A DNA stretch of 64,000 nt, from NCBI RefSeq assembly GCF_021044685.1, contig NZ_CP088014.1, forward strand, positions 496,001-560,000, written 5' to 3'. Within the stretch, counting starts at the first letter, position 1, and each line of letters begins with the position of its first letter. The notes beneath the pieces are model-generated. The model was not told the DNA's origin and did not search any database. It was given only the letters and a program-made list of their open reading frames with translations. The position numbers were made by a program, and so were the translations under genes. The DNA comes from Bradyrhizobium daqingense (lineage in GTDB: Bacteria > Pseudomonadota > Alphaproteobacteria > Rhizobiales > Xanthobacteraceae). Below are positions 24,564 through 33,611 of the stretch, one piece after another.

Positions 24564-25763
24564 TTACGCCCCCGGCAGATCCAGGATACGCTTGGCGACG
24601 ATGCCGAGCATCACCTCGCTCGTGCCGCCCTCGATCGAGTTGGCCTTGGTGCGCAGCCAGGCGCGCGCGCGAGCACCCTGCTTGGAGCGCTCGCTCTCCC
24701 ATTCCAGCGCATCGACGCCGCCGGCCGACATCAGGATCTCGTGACGGCGCTTGTTGAGCTCGGTGCCGTAATATTTCATCGCCGAGGAGAACGCCGGATG
24801 GGCCTGGCCGGCCTTGGCGAGGTCGACCGCACGCTCGGCGCAGGCAGCGAGTGCAGCTTCATCGACGTCGAAGCGCGCGATCTGGCCGCGCAGCATGGTA
24901 TCATCGAGCTTACCTTGCGGGTCGGTACCGACGGAATCGGCGGCGATCTGGCCGAGCGGCCGGCCGACGCCGCGCTCGCCCATGCCGGAGATCATCGCGC
25001 GCTCGTGCTGGAGCAGATATTTTGCGACGTCCCAGCCGCGATTGACCGTGCCGACCACATGCGATTTCGGCACGCGGACGCCGTCGAAGAAGGTTTCGCA
25101 GAACGGCGAATAGCCGGAGATCAACAGGATCGGCTTGGTCGAGACGCCCTTCGAGGTCATGTCGAACAGGATGAAGCTGATGCCGTCGTGCTTCTTGGCG
25201 GCAGGATCGGTGCGCACGAGGCAGAAGATCCAGTCGGCGTAATTGGCGTAACTCGTCCAGATCTTCTGGCCGGTGATGATGAAGTCGTCGCCGTCGCTCT
25301 CGGCGCGGGTCTGGAGCGAAGCGAGATCGGAGCCGGCATTCGGCTCGGAATAGCCCTGGCACCAGCGGATCTCGCCCGCGGCGATCTTCGGCAGATGCTC
25401 CTTCTTCTGGGCCTCGTTGCCGTATTTCAACAGCGCCGGCCCTAGCATCCAGATGCCGAAGCTCGACAGCGGAGGACGCGCGCCGATCCTCGCCATCTCC
25501 CCGCGCAGCACCTTGTGCTCCGCGGCGCTGAGGCCGCCGCCGCCATATTCCCTAGGCCAATCCGGCACGGTCCAGCCCTTGTCGCGCATGCGCTCGAACC
25601 AGATGCGCTGCGGCTCGGACGAGAATTTCGCATTGCGTCCGCCCCAATAGACGTCGGCATCCGACGTGGCGGGCTTGCGCATCTCCGGCGGGCAATTGGC
25701 TTCCAGCCAGGCACGCGTCTCGTTGCGGAATGATTCGAGCTCGGCGTTTTCAGTTTCGCTCAT
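24564..25763 (-). CDS. acyl-CoA dehydrogenase (large-type subunit)
   Basis: 399 residues from ATG at 25763 (GGAAACGACC just before it). Features: FRNETRAWLEANCPPEMR, DWPREYGGGGLSAAEHKVL, RWCQGYSEPNAGSDLASLQT (FAD/substrate loop), ITGQKIWTSYANYADWIFCL and the C-terminal IEGGTSEVMLGIVAKRIL. Longer upstream frames are not coding. It forms a pair with the smaller dehydrogenase. The operon is divergent from an AhpD-fold and a VOC protein, suggesting degradation of an aromatic or alicyclic acid. Confidence 0.9.
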   Translation of the reverse strand: MSETENAELESFRNETRAWLEANCPPEMRKPATSDADVYWGGRNAKFSSEPQRIWFERMRDKGWTVPDWPREYGGGGLSAAEHKVLRGEMARIGARPPLSSFGIWMLGPALLKYGNEAQKKEHLPKIAAGEIRWCQGYSEPNAGSDLASLQTRAESDGDDFIITGQKIWTSYANYADWIFCLVRTDPAAKKHDGISFILFDMTSKGVSTKPILLISGYSPFCETFFDGVRVPKSHVVGTVNRGWDVAKYLLQHERAMISGMGERGVGRPLGQIAADSVGTDPQGKLDDTMLRGQIARFDVDEAALAACAERAVDLAKAGQAHPAFSSAMKYYGTELNKRRHEILMSAGGVDALEWESERSKQGARARAWLRTKANSIEGGTSEVMLGIVAKRILDLPGA

Positions 25764-25892
25764 GGTCGTTTCCATCACCAAAGTTTGGCGGCGACTCTGG
25801 GCCAAGCTCCCGCGGAATTCAACCACTTCCGCGCGCCGCATTCGGTTATAGTCGCCGCGACGACGGTGCTTGAAAACAAAGAGGAAACGACC
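25764..25892. promoter_or_regulatory. divergent promoter region, dehydrogenases / AhpD-fold gene
   Basis: 129 bp. In the plus direction TTATAGT at 25846-25852 resembles a -10 element but has no good -35. The same word GGAAACGACC precedes both divergent starts (25763 and 25893), acting as ribosome site on each. Confidence 0.35.
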
Positions 25893-26438
25893 ATGCGCCT
25901 GACACTTCTTTCGCCTGGCGAAATGAACGAGAGCCAGCGGCAGACCTATGATGAGTCCATCGCCGGCAAGCGCGGCAAGCCGCCGGCGCCGATGATGGCC
26001 TGGCTCAACAGCCCGGAGATGGCGCGTCACGCCACGCGGCTCGGCGAGGTCCTGCGCTTCGACACGATGTTTCCCGCCAAGCTTTCGGAGATCGCGATCC
26101 TGGTGACGGCGCGGCACTGGACCGCGCACTACGAATGGTATGCGCATAAGCGCCTCGCGCTCGCCGGCGGCATGGACCCCGGAATCATCGAGGCGATCCG
26201 CGAGCGCCGCACGCCCGAGTTCGAGGATCCCAAGGGGAAGATGATCCACGATCTCGCGAAGTCGCTGCATGAGGGCCACGGCGTCGAGAAAGGTCTCTAC
26301 GACGAGGCCGTAAAGCTGCTCAGCGAGCGCGGCGTGGTCGAGGTGATCGGGCTGTGCGGCTATTACACGCTGGTGTCGATGACGCTGAACACGTTCGAGT
26401 TCGGACTTCCCGAGGGAGAAGTGTCGGAGCTGGCCTAG
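25893..26438 (+). CDS. carboxymuconolactone decarboxylase / AhpD-fold family protein
   Basis: 181 residues from ATG at 25893, with GAGGAAA upstream. The core FPAKLSEIAILVTARHWTAH followed by YEWYAHKRLALAGGMDPGII has the CMD-family helices with the E-H-E/W-H pattern but no CxxC, so it is not a peroxidase-type AhpD. Related proteins act as decarboxylases or hydratases in aromatic degradation, but many have no known reaction. It leads a two-gene unit with the VOC protein. Confidence 0.85.
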   Translation: MRLTLLSPGEMNESQRQTYDESIAGKRGKPPAPMMAWLNSPEMARHATRLGEVLRFDTMFPAKLSEIAILVTARHWTAHYEWYAHKRLALAGGMDPGIIEAIRERRTPEFEDPKGKMIHDLAKSLHEGHGVEKGLYDEAVKLLSERGVVEVIGLCGYYTLVSMTLNTFEFGLPEGEVSELA

Positions 26439-26527
26439 TTTCCCATCCGGAAACGATGGGTTTCGGGATGGGCGATGGCAACGTCGCGGGATCCTCCATA
26501 TGTGGAGCTCAGCAACGGAGCATTCAC

Positions 26528-27022
26528 ATGTCGCAACACCAGCCCGTCCATGCCGGCACCCGAATCGGCCACGTCCATCTCAAGGTCGCCGATCTCGATC
26601 GCGCACTCGGCTTCTATTGCGGCGTGCTCGGCTTCGAGCTGATGCAGCGGATGGGCTCGGGCGCGGCCTTCATCGCGGCCGGCGGCTATCATCACCACAT
26701 CGGGCTCAACACCTGGGAAAGCAAGGGCGGCTCGCCGCCACCGCCCGGCACGACAGGACTATTTCACACCGCGATCCTCTATCCGACGCGGCCGGCGCTG
26801 GCGGACGCTCTGCACCGGGTGCTCACGGCGGGCATCGCGCTGGATGGGGCGAGTGATCACGGCGTCAGCGAGGCGCTGTACTTGCGCGACCCGGATCAGA
26901 ACGGCGTCGAATTGTATTGGGATAAGCCGCGGGAGCAATGGCCGTTCGGGCCGGATGGGAAGCTTGCGATGTTCACGAAGCGGCTGGATGTGGAGGCGTT
27001 GTTGAAGCAGCGGGAGGAGTGA
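26528..27022 (+). CDS. VOC superfamily protein (glyoxalase / extradiol dioxygenase-like)
   Basis: 164 residues from ATG at 26528. The VOC module is seen in IGHVHLKVADLDRALGFYCG, a middle GGYHHHIGLNTWES and the C-terminal ALYLRDPDQNGVELYWD. Two metal-ligand candidates are the His in VHLKV and the Glu in VELYWD, as in CatE-like catechol 2,3-dioxygenases, with the additional His in HHHIG. The substrate is unknown. It follows the AhpD-fold gene by 89 bp and is probably co-transcribed. Confidence 0.85.
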   Translation: MSQHQPVHAGTRIGHVHLKVADLDRALGFYCGVLGFELMQRMGSGAAFIAAGGYHHHIGLNTWESKGGSPPPPGTTGLFHTAILYPTRPALADALHRVLTAGIALDGASDHGVSEALYLRDPDQNGVELYWDKPREQWPFGPDGKLAMFTKRLDVEALLKQREE

Positions 27023-27036
27023 GCCGCGCTCTCTCC

Positions 27037-27124
27037 TCGTCATTGCGAGCGCAGCGAAGCAATCCAGGCTGCCAACCACGGAGACAGTCTGGATTGCTTC
27101 GTCGCAAGAGCTCCTCGCAATGAC
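27037..27124. repeat. palindromic repeat, family C
   Basis: CGTCATTGCGAGCGCAGCGA at the left and CTCCTCGCAATGACGG at the right, with inner arms GCAATCCAG / CTGGATTGC. It lies between convergent VOC and MFS genes and may act as a bidirectional terminator. Confidence 0.85.
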
Positions 27125-27151
27125 GGAGTGTGCTGAGGCGCCATCGCGACC

Positions 27152-28387
27152 CTACGAGAGCGTTGCTCGCGGCTTGCCGCGCACCATGATTAGTGCGGCT
27201 GCGATCACCTCCAGCGCGATGCAGAGATAGAACGGCAGCGAATAGCCGCCGGACCAATCACGCAAAGCCCCAACGACGCCCGGGCCGAATGCGTAGGTCA
27301 CCTGGTTGATCGCGGTGTTGAGGCTGATCAGCACGCCGAACGAGGCGCTGTCGAACTCGCGCTGCACGATCAGCGACGGCAGCGTGATGAGGTTGCCGAC
27401 CGAGAAGCCGAACAGGGCACAGGCGGCGATCAGCACGTAGTCATTGTGCAGATTGATGACGACGAGAAGTGCCACCGCCTGGCTGAGGAACGACAGCGCC
27501 GAGGCCAGCCGCTGATTGAGGCGGTCGATCACCAGCGAGAACAGCACCCGGCCGACCACCGCCATTGCCGTCAGCACCGCCACGGCCACGGCTGCAGGCT
27601 CGCGGCCGATCACGGGGTCGAGGAACGAGATCAGGTGCACGATGAAGCCGACCTGGGCGAACAGCACCAAGGCAAACGCAATTGTCACCGTCAAGAAACC
27701 GACATCCCGCAGCGCCCAGGCGCGGATCTGCGTCGACGATTGCGGCTTCCCCTTCGTCGCCGCGTGCCAGCCGTGAAGATCAGGCGGGCGGCCGACCAAA
27801 ATGAGGATCACGGGCAGCAATAGCACCAGCATGGCGCCGGCCGTGGCGTACATCGCGCTGGCGAAGCCGATATGGCTGATCAGCATCACCAGCAGCGGCA
27901 CGCCGACGATGCCGCCGAAACTGGCGCCGTTCAGCGCGAGGCTGATCGCCATGCCGCGCTTGGTGTCGAACCACAGGCTGATCGTGTTGGTGATCATGGC
28001 GAGACTGGTGCCGGCCCAGCCGAAGGCGAGTACGGCATTGGCGAGATAGAGCTGCCAGGGCTCGCGCACCGCGCCGATCGCGATCGCGGCCGCGGCCATC
28101 GCCAGCGTGCCGGCGATCAGGCTGAGGCGCGGGCCGTACTTCCGCACGGCTTCGCCGACGAACACGACCAGCAGCGCGCCAAACAGGTAGAAGAACGTGG
28201 TGCCTGCGGAGATCAGCGAGGTGGGCCAACCCCGGGCGCGCTGGAGCTCGGCGACATAGACGCTCTGCCCGTAGAAGCCGAGCCCCCAGCCGAAGGTCGC
28301 CAGCAGGAAGCAGACCGCGACGATGCGCCAGCCTTCATAGCGGAGGGAGGTTTCGTCGATCGTGGAATGTTGAGGATTATCGAGCAT
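27152..28387 (-). CDS. MFS transporter
   Basis: 411 residues with about 12 membrane helices. The MFS signature after helix 2 reads GEAVRKYGPRLSLIAG, and helix 1 starts WRIVAVCFLLATFGWGLGFYG. The sequence resembles oxalate/monocarboxylate-type (OFA/MCT-like) carriers of rhizobia. The substrate is not assignable. It stands alone between two repeat regions and another MFS gene on the same strand. Confidence 0.85.
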   Translation of the reverse strand: MLDNPQHSTIDETSLRYEGWRIVAVCFLLATFGWGLGFYGQSVYVAELQRARGWPTSLISAGTTFFYLFGALLVVFVGEAVRKYGPRLSLIAGTLAMAAAAIAIGAVREPWQLYLANAVLAFGWAGTSLAMITNTISLWFDTKRGMAISLALNGASFGGIVGVPLLVMLISHIGFASAMYATAGAMLVLLLPVILILVGRPPDLHGWHAATKGKPQSSTQIRAWALRDVGFLTVTIAFALVLFAQVGFIVHLISFLDPVIGREPAAVAVAVLTAMAVVGRVLFSLVIDRLNQRLASALSFLSQAVALLVVINLHNDYVLIAACALFGFSVGNLITLPSLIVQREFDSASFGVLISLNTAINQVTYAFGPGVVGALRDWSGGYSLPFYLCIALEVIAAALIMVRGKPRATLS

Positions 28388-28399
28388 GCCGCCTTACTC

Positions 28400-28522
28400 C
28401 GTGATGGCTGGGCATAGCCGTCCGAAGGACGGCGTCGCTTCCGCTCGCCAATGCCCGGGCATCCACGTTCTTCGATCCGCGCGTTCAAGACATGGATGGC
28501 CGGGACAAGCCCGGCCATGACG
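28400..28522. repeat. palindromic repeat, family A
   Basis: Left end CGTGATGGCTGGGCATAGCC, inner arm CGTCCGAAGGACGG, right end GACAAGCCCGGCCATGACG. It is a diverged left half joined to a typical right half, suggesting mosaic origin. It sits at the 5' side of the MFS gene ending at 27152. Confidence 0.8.
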
Positions 28523-28604
28523 ACATCTAAATAGCCCTCACCCGAAAATCACTTCGACCGCGGTCGAAGCATCAACGTTGCTGACAGCCTCCTGCCAACT
28601 TGTC

Positions 28605-28672
28605 GAGCATGATCTTGTCGGAAAACCGCTGCACACTTTGCGCTAGCGCGGCCCTTCGGGTCCGGATCATGC
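28605..28672. repeat. GAGCATGATC repeat, family E copy 1
   Basis: Starts GAGCATGATCTTGTCGGAAA and ends GGGTCCGGATCATGC; GCATGATC and GATCATGC are the inverted ends. A second, AT-richer copy is at 35639-35704. It abuts the stop codon of the MFS gene at 28674. Confidence 0.85.
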
Positions 28673-28673
28673 G

Positions 28674-29921
28674 TCAGATCGCATCCGGGAACTCGCCCAT
28701 CGCCGCGTCCAGGCGAGCCTTGCGGCGGCGGGCCCACGACGCCAGCGAGAGCACGGCAAGGCCGAGCACGACGGGCGGAAACACCACCATGTTCACCGCC
28801 GACCAGCCGTAATTGGCAAGCAACTGGCCGGAGGAGAACGAGCCGATCGCCATCATGCCGAACACCAGGAAATCATTGAAGGCCTGCACCTTGTTGCGCT
28901 CCTGCGGACGGTGCGTCTCCAGCACCAGGGCGGAAGCGCCGATGAAGGAGAAATTCCAGCCCACGCCGAGCACGATCAGCGTCGCCCAGAAATGCATCGC
29001 GGTGATTCCGGACAGGCCGATCCCGGCGGCCCCAGCCTCGAGCAGCAGCCCGGCCCCAACGACCTTCGGGGCGCCGAAGCGCGCGATCAGCGCACCCGTG
29101 AAGAAGCTCGGTCCGTACATGGCGACGATGTGCCATTGAATGCCGAAATTGGAATCGGAGACGGACAGGCCGCACATCTTCATGGCGAGCGGCGCCGAGG
29201 TCATCACCAAATTCATCATGGGGTAGGAGATGACACCGCACAGCGCGGCCGCGATGAAGCGCGGCTGGGTGACGATGTCGAGCAGTGGCCGTCCGCCATG
29301 CAGGTCGGCCGGAGCGGGTTTTGGCGTGTCGACGCCGGCGACGATGCCCATCGCGACCAATGCCACCGCCGCCTGCACCAGGAAGCTGAAAGCGAACAGA
29401 TAAGGCTGCCAGACGTCCATGGTCCATTGCACGAGCTGCGGACCGAGCACGCCGGCGAACACGCCGCCCGCCATCACCCAGGACACCGCCTTGGGCCGAT
29501 AGGCCGCGCTGGCGCCGTCGGCGGCGGCGAAGCGATAGGATTGCGCGACCGCGCCGTAGAGACCGCCCAGGAAGGTCGCGATGCAGAACAGCACGAACGA
29601 GCCGTGCAGGATCGCGTACGAACCCAAAACACCGGTGAGCATGCCGAGGCCCGTGCCGACGACGAAGGCGACGCGGCGGCCGAAGCGGCGCGAGATCGCA
29701 CCGGTCGGCAACGTGCCGGCGGCGAGCCCCAGCACGTACATCGACAGCGGCACGGTCGCGAGCGACATGTCGGGCGCAAGCGTCGCGCCGACGATCGAGC
29801 CGGTGGCGAAGATCACGGCCGAGTTGGCGCCGGTCAGCGCCTGCGCGGCGGCGAGGCGCACCACATTGGCGCGCACGCGCGAATCGTCGGTGATTTCGGC
29901 GGCGGAGGTGACGTCTGACAT
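28674..29921 (-). CDS. MFS transporter
   Basis: 415 residues from ATG at 29921, which has GGCGGAA upstream; an ATG two codons earlier is too close to it. About 12 membrane helices, with MFS loop motif GAISRRFGRRVAFVVGTGLG after helix 2. QSYRFAAADGASAAYRPKAV and the overall pattern resemble YfmO/multidrug-type or metabolite carriers. It has no operon partner; the S9 peptidase gene is divergent. Confidence 0.85.
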   Translation of the reverse strand: MSDVTSAAEITDDSRVRANVVRLAAAQALTGANSAVIFATGSIVGATLAPDMSLATVPLSMYVLGLAAGTLPTGAISRRFGRRVAFVVGTGLGMLTGVLGSYAILHGSFVLFCIATFLGGLYGAVAQSYRFAAADGASAAYRPKAVSWVMAGGVFAGVLGPQLVQWTMDVWQPYLFAFSFLVQAAVALVAMGIVAGVDTPKPAPADLHGGRPLLDIVTQPRFIAAALCGVISYPMMNLVMTSAPLAMKMCGLSVSDSNFGIQWHIVAMYGPSFFTGALIARFGAPKVVGAGLLLEAGAAGIGLSGITAMHFWATLIVLGVGWNFSFIGASALVLETHRPQERNKVQAFNDFLVFGMMAIGSFSSGQLLANYGWSAVNMVVFPPVVLGLAVLSLASWARRRKARLDAAMGEFPDAI

Positions 29922-30062
29922 CGGCATTTCCGCCCCGAGGGGCTCAAGGGGCTCTCATTGATTCCCGGCACTATGGAGGGGCACGGAAGGGCGGACAACC
30001 GGCGCAAACGGACGCGGGCCATGCCTCTGACGCAATCGGACGCATGATAGCGGGCCGCGCGC

Positions 30063-30091
30063 TTGACGGCTTGCGCTCGATCAAATCCTAT
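30063..30091 (+). promoter_or_regulatory. sigma-70-type promoter of the S9 peptidase gene
   Basis: TTGACG at 30063-30068, a 17-bp spacer and TCCTAT at 30086-30091. Transcription would begin near 30098, leaving a leader of about 20 bases with CGGAG before the ATG at 30117. Confidence 0.5.
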
Positions 30092-30116
30092 CCGCCGCGC
30101 TTTTCGGAGTTTGCCC

Positions 30117-32183
30117 ATGACCGTCGACGACAGGCCCACGCTCAGCGCTCCCGACGACGATCCCTGGCTTTGGCTCGAAGAGATCGAAGGCACACAGGCG
30201 CTCGATTTCGTCACGCGGCAGAATGAGCTGACGCTCACGGCGTTCGGTGGCAAGGCCTACGAACACGACCGCGATCTGCTTGCCGCGATCTACGATCGCC
30301 CGGACAACATTCCCTATGTCAGCCGGCGCGGCGGTGACCTGCACAATCTCTGGAAGGACGCCGCCAACCCGCGCGGCTTGTGGCGGCGAACGACGCTCGC
30401 GGAGTTTCGCAAAGCCAGTCCTGCGTGGGAGATCATGCTGGATATCGACAAGCTCGCGGCGAGCGAAGGCGAGGATTGGCTGTTGAGCGGGATCGCCAGC
30501 ACGCCGGGAAGCTCGCGCGCCATTTTGAGCCTGTCGCGCGGCGGCAGCGACGCGGTGACGCTGCGGGAATTCGATCTTGTTACGAAGAACTTCGTCGCCG
30601 ACGGCTTCACGTTGCCGGAGGCCAAGGGCGGCGTCGACTGGCTCGATGACGACACGCTGTTGCTGTCGAGCGCTCATGGCGAGGACATGGCGACGAGTTC
30701 GGGATATGCGCGGACGGTTCGGCTGTGGCGGCGCGGCCAGCCCGTCGATCAGGCTGAGGTCATCGCTGAGACCATTGCCGATCACATGGTGATCTATGGC
30801 AGCATTGATGATACCGGTCCAGCACCGCGGGTCTGGATCGTCGACCAGATCGACTTTTTCAATCATGCGATCTGGCTGCGCGATGCGGCCGGTAACACGA
30901 CCAAGCTCGACCTGCCGACCGGCATCTGGATGCAGGCGCATGGCGATTGGTTCGCGATCAAGCTCCGCAAGGATTGGATGGCCGGCGGGCGGACCTACGC
31001 CACCGACACCGTGCTTGGCATCTCGCTTTCGGCGTTCCTGAGCGGCAGCCGCGACTTTGCCGTGCTGTTCGAGCCGACGCCGCGGCGCGCCTTGCAGGGC
31101 CTGTTCTGGGCGGCGGGCAAGCTCGTGCTGTCGATCCTCGACGAGCTGCGCCCGCGCTTCGAGATCTGCACGCCATCCGCCGCGGGCTGGAGCCGCGCGA
31201 CGCTTCCCGGCCTGCCGCAAATCGGCGTCGTCGACGTCTGGACGCTCGATCGCCATCCATCCGAAAGCAACGGCGACCTGCTTGCCAATGTGCAGGATCC
31301 GCTCACGCCGCCCTCGCTGCTGCTGATCGAGCGCCGCGTCGCCAGCCCGACCGTGTTGAAGCAGGCGCCGAAGACGTTCACCGCCGACGGTCTGGTGGTG
31401 ACGCAGCACGAAGCGATCTCGATCGACGGCGAGCGCATTCCTTATGTCCAGACCGGCCCTGCGGGCGAGAGCGGCGATGCGCCAATCTACATGAGCGCCT
31501 ATGGCGGCTTCGGGCACTCGGTGAAGCCGTATTACAACGCTTCCCTCGGTAAGCTGTGGCTGGAGCGCGGCGGCACCATTGTGCAGGCGAATTTGCGCGG
31601 CGGCGGCGAGTTCGGCACGCGCTGGCACGATGCCGGGCGGCTTGCCGGCAAGAAGCTGTCGCACGACGATTTCGCAGCGGTCGCGGCCGATCTCGTCCGC
31701 CGCGGCGTGACGCAGCCCAGACGCATCGCAGCCCAAGGCGGCTCGAACGGCGGCATCCTCATCACCAACATGCTGGTGCGATACCCCGAGCGGTTCGGCG
31801 CGCTGTTCTGCACGATCCCGCTGGTCGACATGCGCCGCTACACAAAACTGCTCGCGGGCGCGAGCTGGATCGCGGAATATGGCGACCCCGACAAGCCGGA
31901 AGACTGGGAGTGGCTGCAGACCTATTCGGCCTATCACAACGTCAAGGCCGGCCAGCCCTATCCGCCGATTCTGATCGCCACGACGCGGCGCGACGACCGC
32001 GTCCATCCCGGCCACGCGCGCAAGATGGCCGCCAAGCTGCAGGCGATGGGCTATGAAGCCTGGTTCTACGAGCCGGAAGCCGGCGGCCACGGCTACGGCA
32101 AGGACAACAAGGAGCGCGCCGGCTTCGAGGTGCTGGGCTATCGGTTCCTGAAGGAGAGGATCGGGTGGAGGGATGGCGATTAG
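30117..32183 (+). CDS. prolyl oligopeptidase family serine peptidase (S9)
   Basis: 688 residues from ATG at 30117, with CGGAG 8 bases upstream; a TTG start at 30063 lies in the promoter. An N-terminal beta-propeller opens with DDDPWLWLEEIEGTQALDFV, the S9 family start. The C-terminal alpha/beta-hydrolase has GGTIVQANLRGGGEFG, nucleophile Ser543 in QGGSNGGIL, the Asp in TTRRDDRVHPGHA and the His in EAGGHGYG. No signal peptide, so it is probably cytoplasmic and cleaves short peptides, possibly after proline. A monocistronic gene. Confidence 0.92.
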   Translation: MTVDDRPTLSAPDDDPWLWLEEIEGTQALDFVTRQNELTLTAFGGKAYEHDRDLLAAIYDRPDNIPYVSRRGGDLHNLWKDAANPRGLWRRTTLAEFRKASPAWEIMLDIDKLAASEGEDWLLSGIASTPGSSRAILSLSRGGSDAVTLREFDLVTKNFVADGFTLPEAKGGVDWLDDDTLLLSSAHGEDMATSSGYARTVRLWRRGQPVDQAEVIAETIADHMVIYGSIDDTGPAPRVWIVDQIDFFNHAIWLRDAAGNTTKLDLPTGIWMQAHGDWFAIKLRKDWMAGGRTYATDTVLGISLSAFLSGSRDFAVLFEPTPRRALQGLFWAAGKLVLSILDELRPRFEICTPSAAGWSRATLPGLPQIGVVDVWTLDRHPSESNGDLLANVQDPLTPPSLLLIERRVASPTVLKQAPKTFTADGLVVTQHEAISIDGERIPYVQTGPAGESGDAPIYMSAYGGFGHSVKPYYNASLGKLWLERGGTIVQANLRGGGEFGTRWHDAGRLAGKKLSHDDFAAVAADLVRRGVTQPRRIAAQGGSNGGILITNMLVRYPERFGALFCTIPLVDMRRYTKLLAGASWIAEYGDPDKPEDWEWLQTYSAYHNVKAGQPYPPILIATTRRDDRVHPGHARKMAAKLQAMGYEAWFYEPEAGGHGYGKDNKERAGFEVLGYRFLKERIGWRDGD

Positions 32184-32209
32184 CGTGCGGGACGCGGACA
32201 TCTCCACAT

Positions 32210-32295
32210 CGTCATGGCCGGACCTGACCCCGCCGTCCACGACTTGACGTGTCGAACCGAGAACGTGGATGCCCGGGGCAAGCCCGGGCATGACG
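32210..32295. repeat. palindromic repeat, family A
   Basis: CGTCATGGCCGGACCTGACC at the left, GGGGCAAGCCCGGGCATGACG at the right, with GTCCACG / CGTGGAT arms. It lies between convergent peptidase and methyltransferase genes. Its organisation matches the 90-bp copy inside the ATPase gene closely. Confidence 0.85.
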
Positions 32296-32300
32296 ACCTT

Positions 32301-32972
32301 CTAACGCGCAAACACCAGCGTCAGATTGTTCGCGGGCATTTCGATCGTATCGACCAATCCGAGGCCCGCCACGCGCGCAAGCGTCTCGACGTCGCTGATG
32401 TCGCGCACGCCCCATTCGGGATTGCCTTCCCGCAAGGACGTGTCGAACACGGCGTTGCTGAGCGCGGTGTGCTTGCCGGCGCGTTTGAAGGGGCCGTAGA
32501 GGAACAGCTTGCCGTCCGCGCGCAAGTAGCGGCCGGCGCCGGCGAACAGACCCTCGGCCACGCTCCATGGCGCGATGTGGATGACGTTGGCGCAGAACAC
32601 GGCGGCAAGACTGGTCGGCCCCTGCCCGCTTCGCATTTCCGGACACCAGTCCGAATCGGTCAGGTCGATGCGGAGGGGACTGCGGACGTTGGGCAAGCCA
32701 GCATGAACACGCCAGGCCTCGATGCTCTTGAGGTGGCGCTGGTTGAGGTCGCTCGGCCACCAGATCAGGCCGGGCGTGTGGCGGGCGAAATGAACTACGT
32801 GCTGCCCGGTTCCGCTACCGAGCTCGACCACGTTGCCGGTCGCGTTCGTGAGATGTTTCTCCAGCGCCGCCCAGATCGGCTCGTGATTGCGATGGAACGC
32901 CGGCGCATCGAGCCGCCCATCCGGCTCGACCCGCCCGCCGTCCCTGCCAAATTCGAGGACATATTCAGCCAA
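32301..32972 (-). CDS. class I SAM-dependent methyltransferase, DUF938 family
   Basis: 223 residues from TTG at 32972, chosen because AAGGGGA lies 6 bases upstream and family members start at this point (AEYVLEFGRDGG). APAFHRNHEPIW is a DUF938 hallmark, and motif I of the SAM site reads VVELGSGTGQHVVHFAR. Other motifs are SDLNQRHLKSIEAW, ANVIHIAPW and LFLYGPFKRAGKHTA. Longer frames to 33089 lack ribosome sites. The substrate of the family is unknown. It is divergent from the sox cluster. Confidence 0.88.
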   Translation of the reverse strand: MAEYVLEFGRDGGRVEPDGRLDAPAFHRNHEPIWAALEKHLTNATGNVVELGSGTGQHVVHFARHTPGLIWWPSDLNQRHLKSIEAWRVHAGLPNVRSPLRIDLTDSDWCPEMRSGQGPTSLAAVFCANVIHIAPWSVAEGLFAGAGRYLRADGKLFLYGPFKRAGKHTALSNAVFDTSLREGNPEWGVRDISDVETLARVAGLGLVDTIEMPANNLTLVFAR

Positions 32973-33232
32973 GTGAGGTCCCCTTGAAAAAACGAGAACG
33001 CATTGAAAACAGGATGAGCGCCAAAACGCCCCGGAAACAGCCGGCCCCGCGCCCCTTGTACTTGTTCTTGGGCCAAATCGGTCGAACAAATAATCTCTTC
33101 AAGTGCAATGCGGAAGATATTAACTCCATTTTGCCCGGTGCATAGTCGCGATTGTCAGGCGATGCCCTTTGTGCTTTGGAACGCGTCTATTTTCCACCGA
33201 TTGCGACATCACCATATGCTGGGAATGACGCC
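32973..33232. promoter_or_regulatory. 260-bp region upstream of soxX
   Basis: Divergent region between the methyltransferase gene and soxX. A possible plus-strand promoter is TTGGGC and TAATCT about 17 bp apart near 33067-33095, in the only AT-rich part. No gene. No SoxR-type operator could be identified by eye. Confidence 0.35.
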
Positions 33233-33586
33233 TTGACCGCCTTGTCCCGGACACCCGTCCTGCTGCTTCTGCTGACCATTGCCGCCGGCCTCGCCAGCCC
33301 GGCGCAGGCGCAGTCCGCGGTGGACGAGGGCCGGAAGCTCGCCTTCGACCGCAGCAAGGGCAATTGCCTGACCTGCCATGTCATCAAGGGCGGCGACCTG
33401 CCGGGAACGATCGGACCGGAACTGAAGGACATGAAGGCCAGATATCCCGACCGCAACGAGCTGGTCGCGATCATCTTCGACGAGACCAAGCGCAATCCGC
33501 AGACCATGATGCCGCCGTTCGGCCGGAACCGGATTTTGACCGACCAGGAGATCAGCGCGATCGTTGATTTCCTGCAGACTCTGTAA
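33233..33586 (+). CDS. soxX: sulfur oxidation c-type cytochrome SoxX
   Basis: 117 residues from TTG at 33233, which gives a normal signal peptide (LLLLLTIAAGLASPAQA); longer frames to 33152 would bury it. Heme c binding is at Cys45-Cys48-His49 (CLTCH). The family motifs GDLPGTIGPELKDM and TMMPPFGRN, the latter with the Met ligand, and DQEISAIVDFLQTL are present. SoxX with SoxA forms the periplasmic SoxXA complex that couples thiosulfate to the SoxY carrier and passes electrons to cytochrome c. It is the first gene of soxXYZAKB. Confidence 0.93.
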   Translation: MTALSRTPVLLLLLTIAAGLASPAQAQSAVDEGRKLAFDRSKGNCLTCHVIKGGDLPGTIGPELKDMKARYPDRNELVAIIFDETKRNPQTMMPPFGRNRILTDQEISAIVDFLQTL

Positions 33587-33611
33587 CGGCCGGCACGCCA
33601 GGAGACCTCCG

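Larger units (their letters stand above)
28388..28673. other. 286-bp intergenic region made mostly of two repeats
   Basis: Between two minus-strand MFS genes. It holds a family A repeat (28400-28522) and a family E repeat (28605-28672). The 80 bp between them show nothing recognisable. Confidence 0.7.

Noticed and set aside
30081..32291. 736-codon minus-strand frame opposite the S9 peptidase
   Set aside because: Antisense shadow; the plus strand has a complete catalytic triad, ribosome site and promoter.
33152..33232. Extended SoxX N-terminus
   Set aside because: It would place 27 residues before the signal peptide; TTG at 33233 gives a normal secretion signal.
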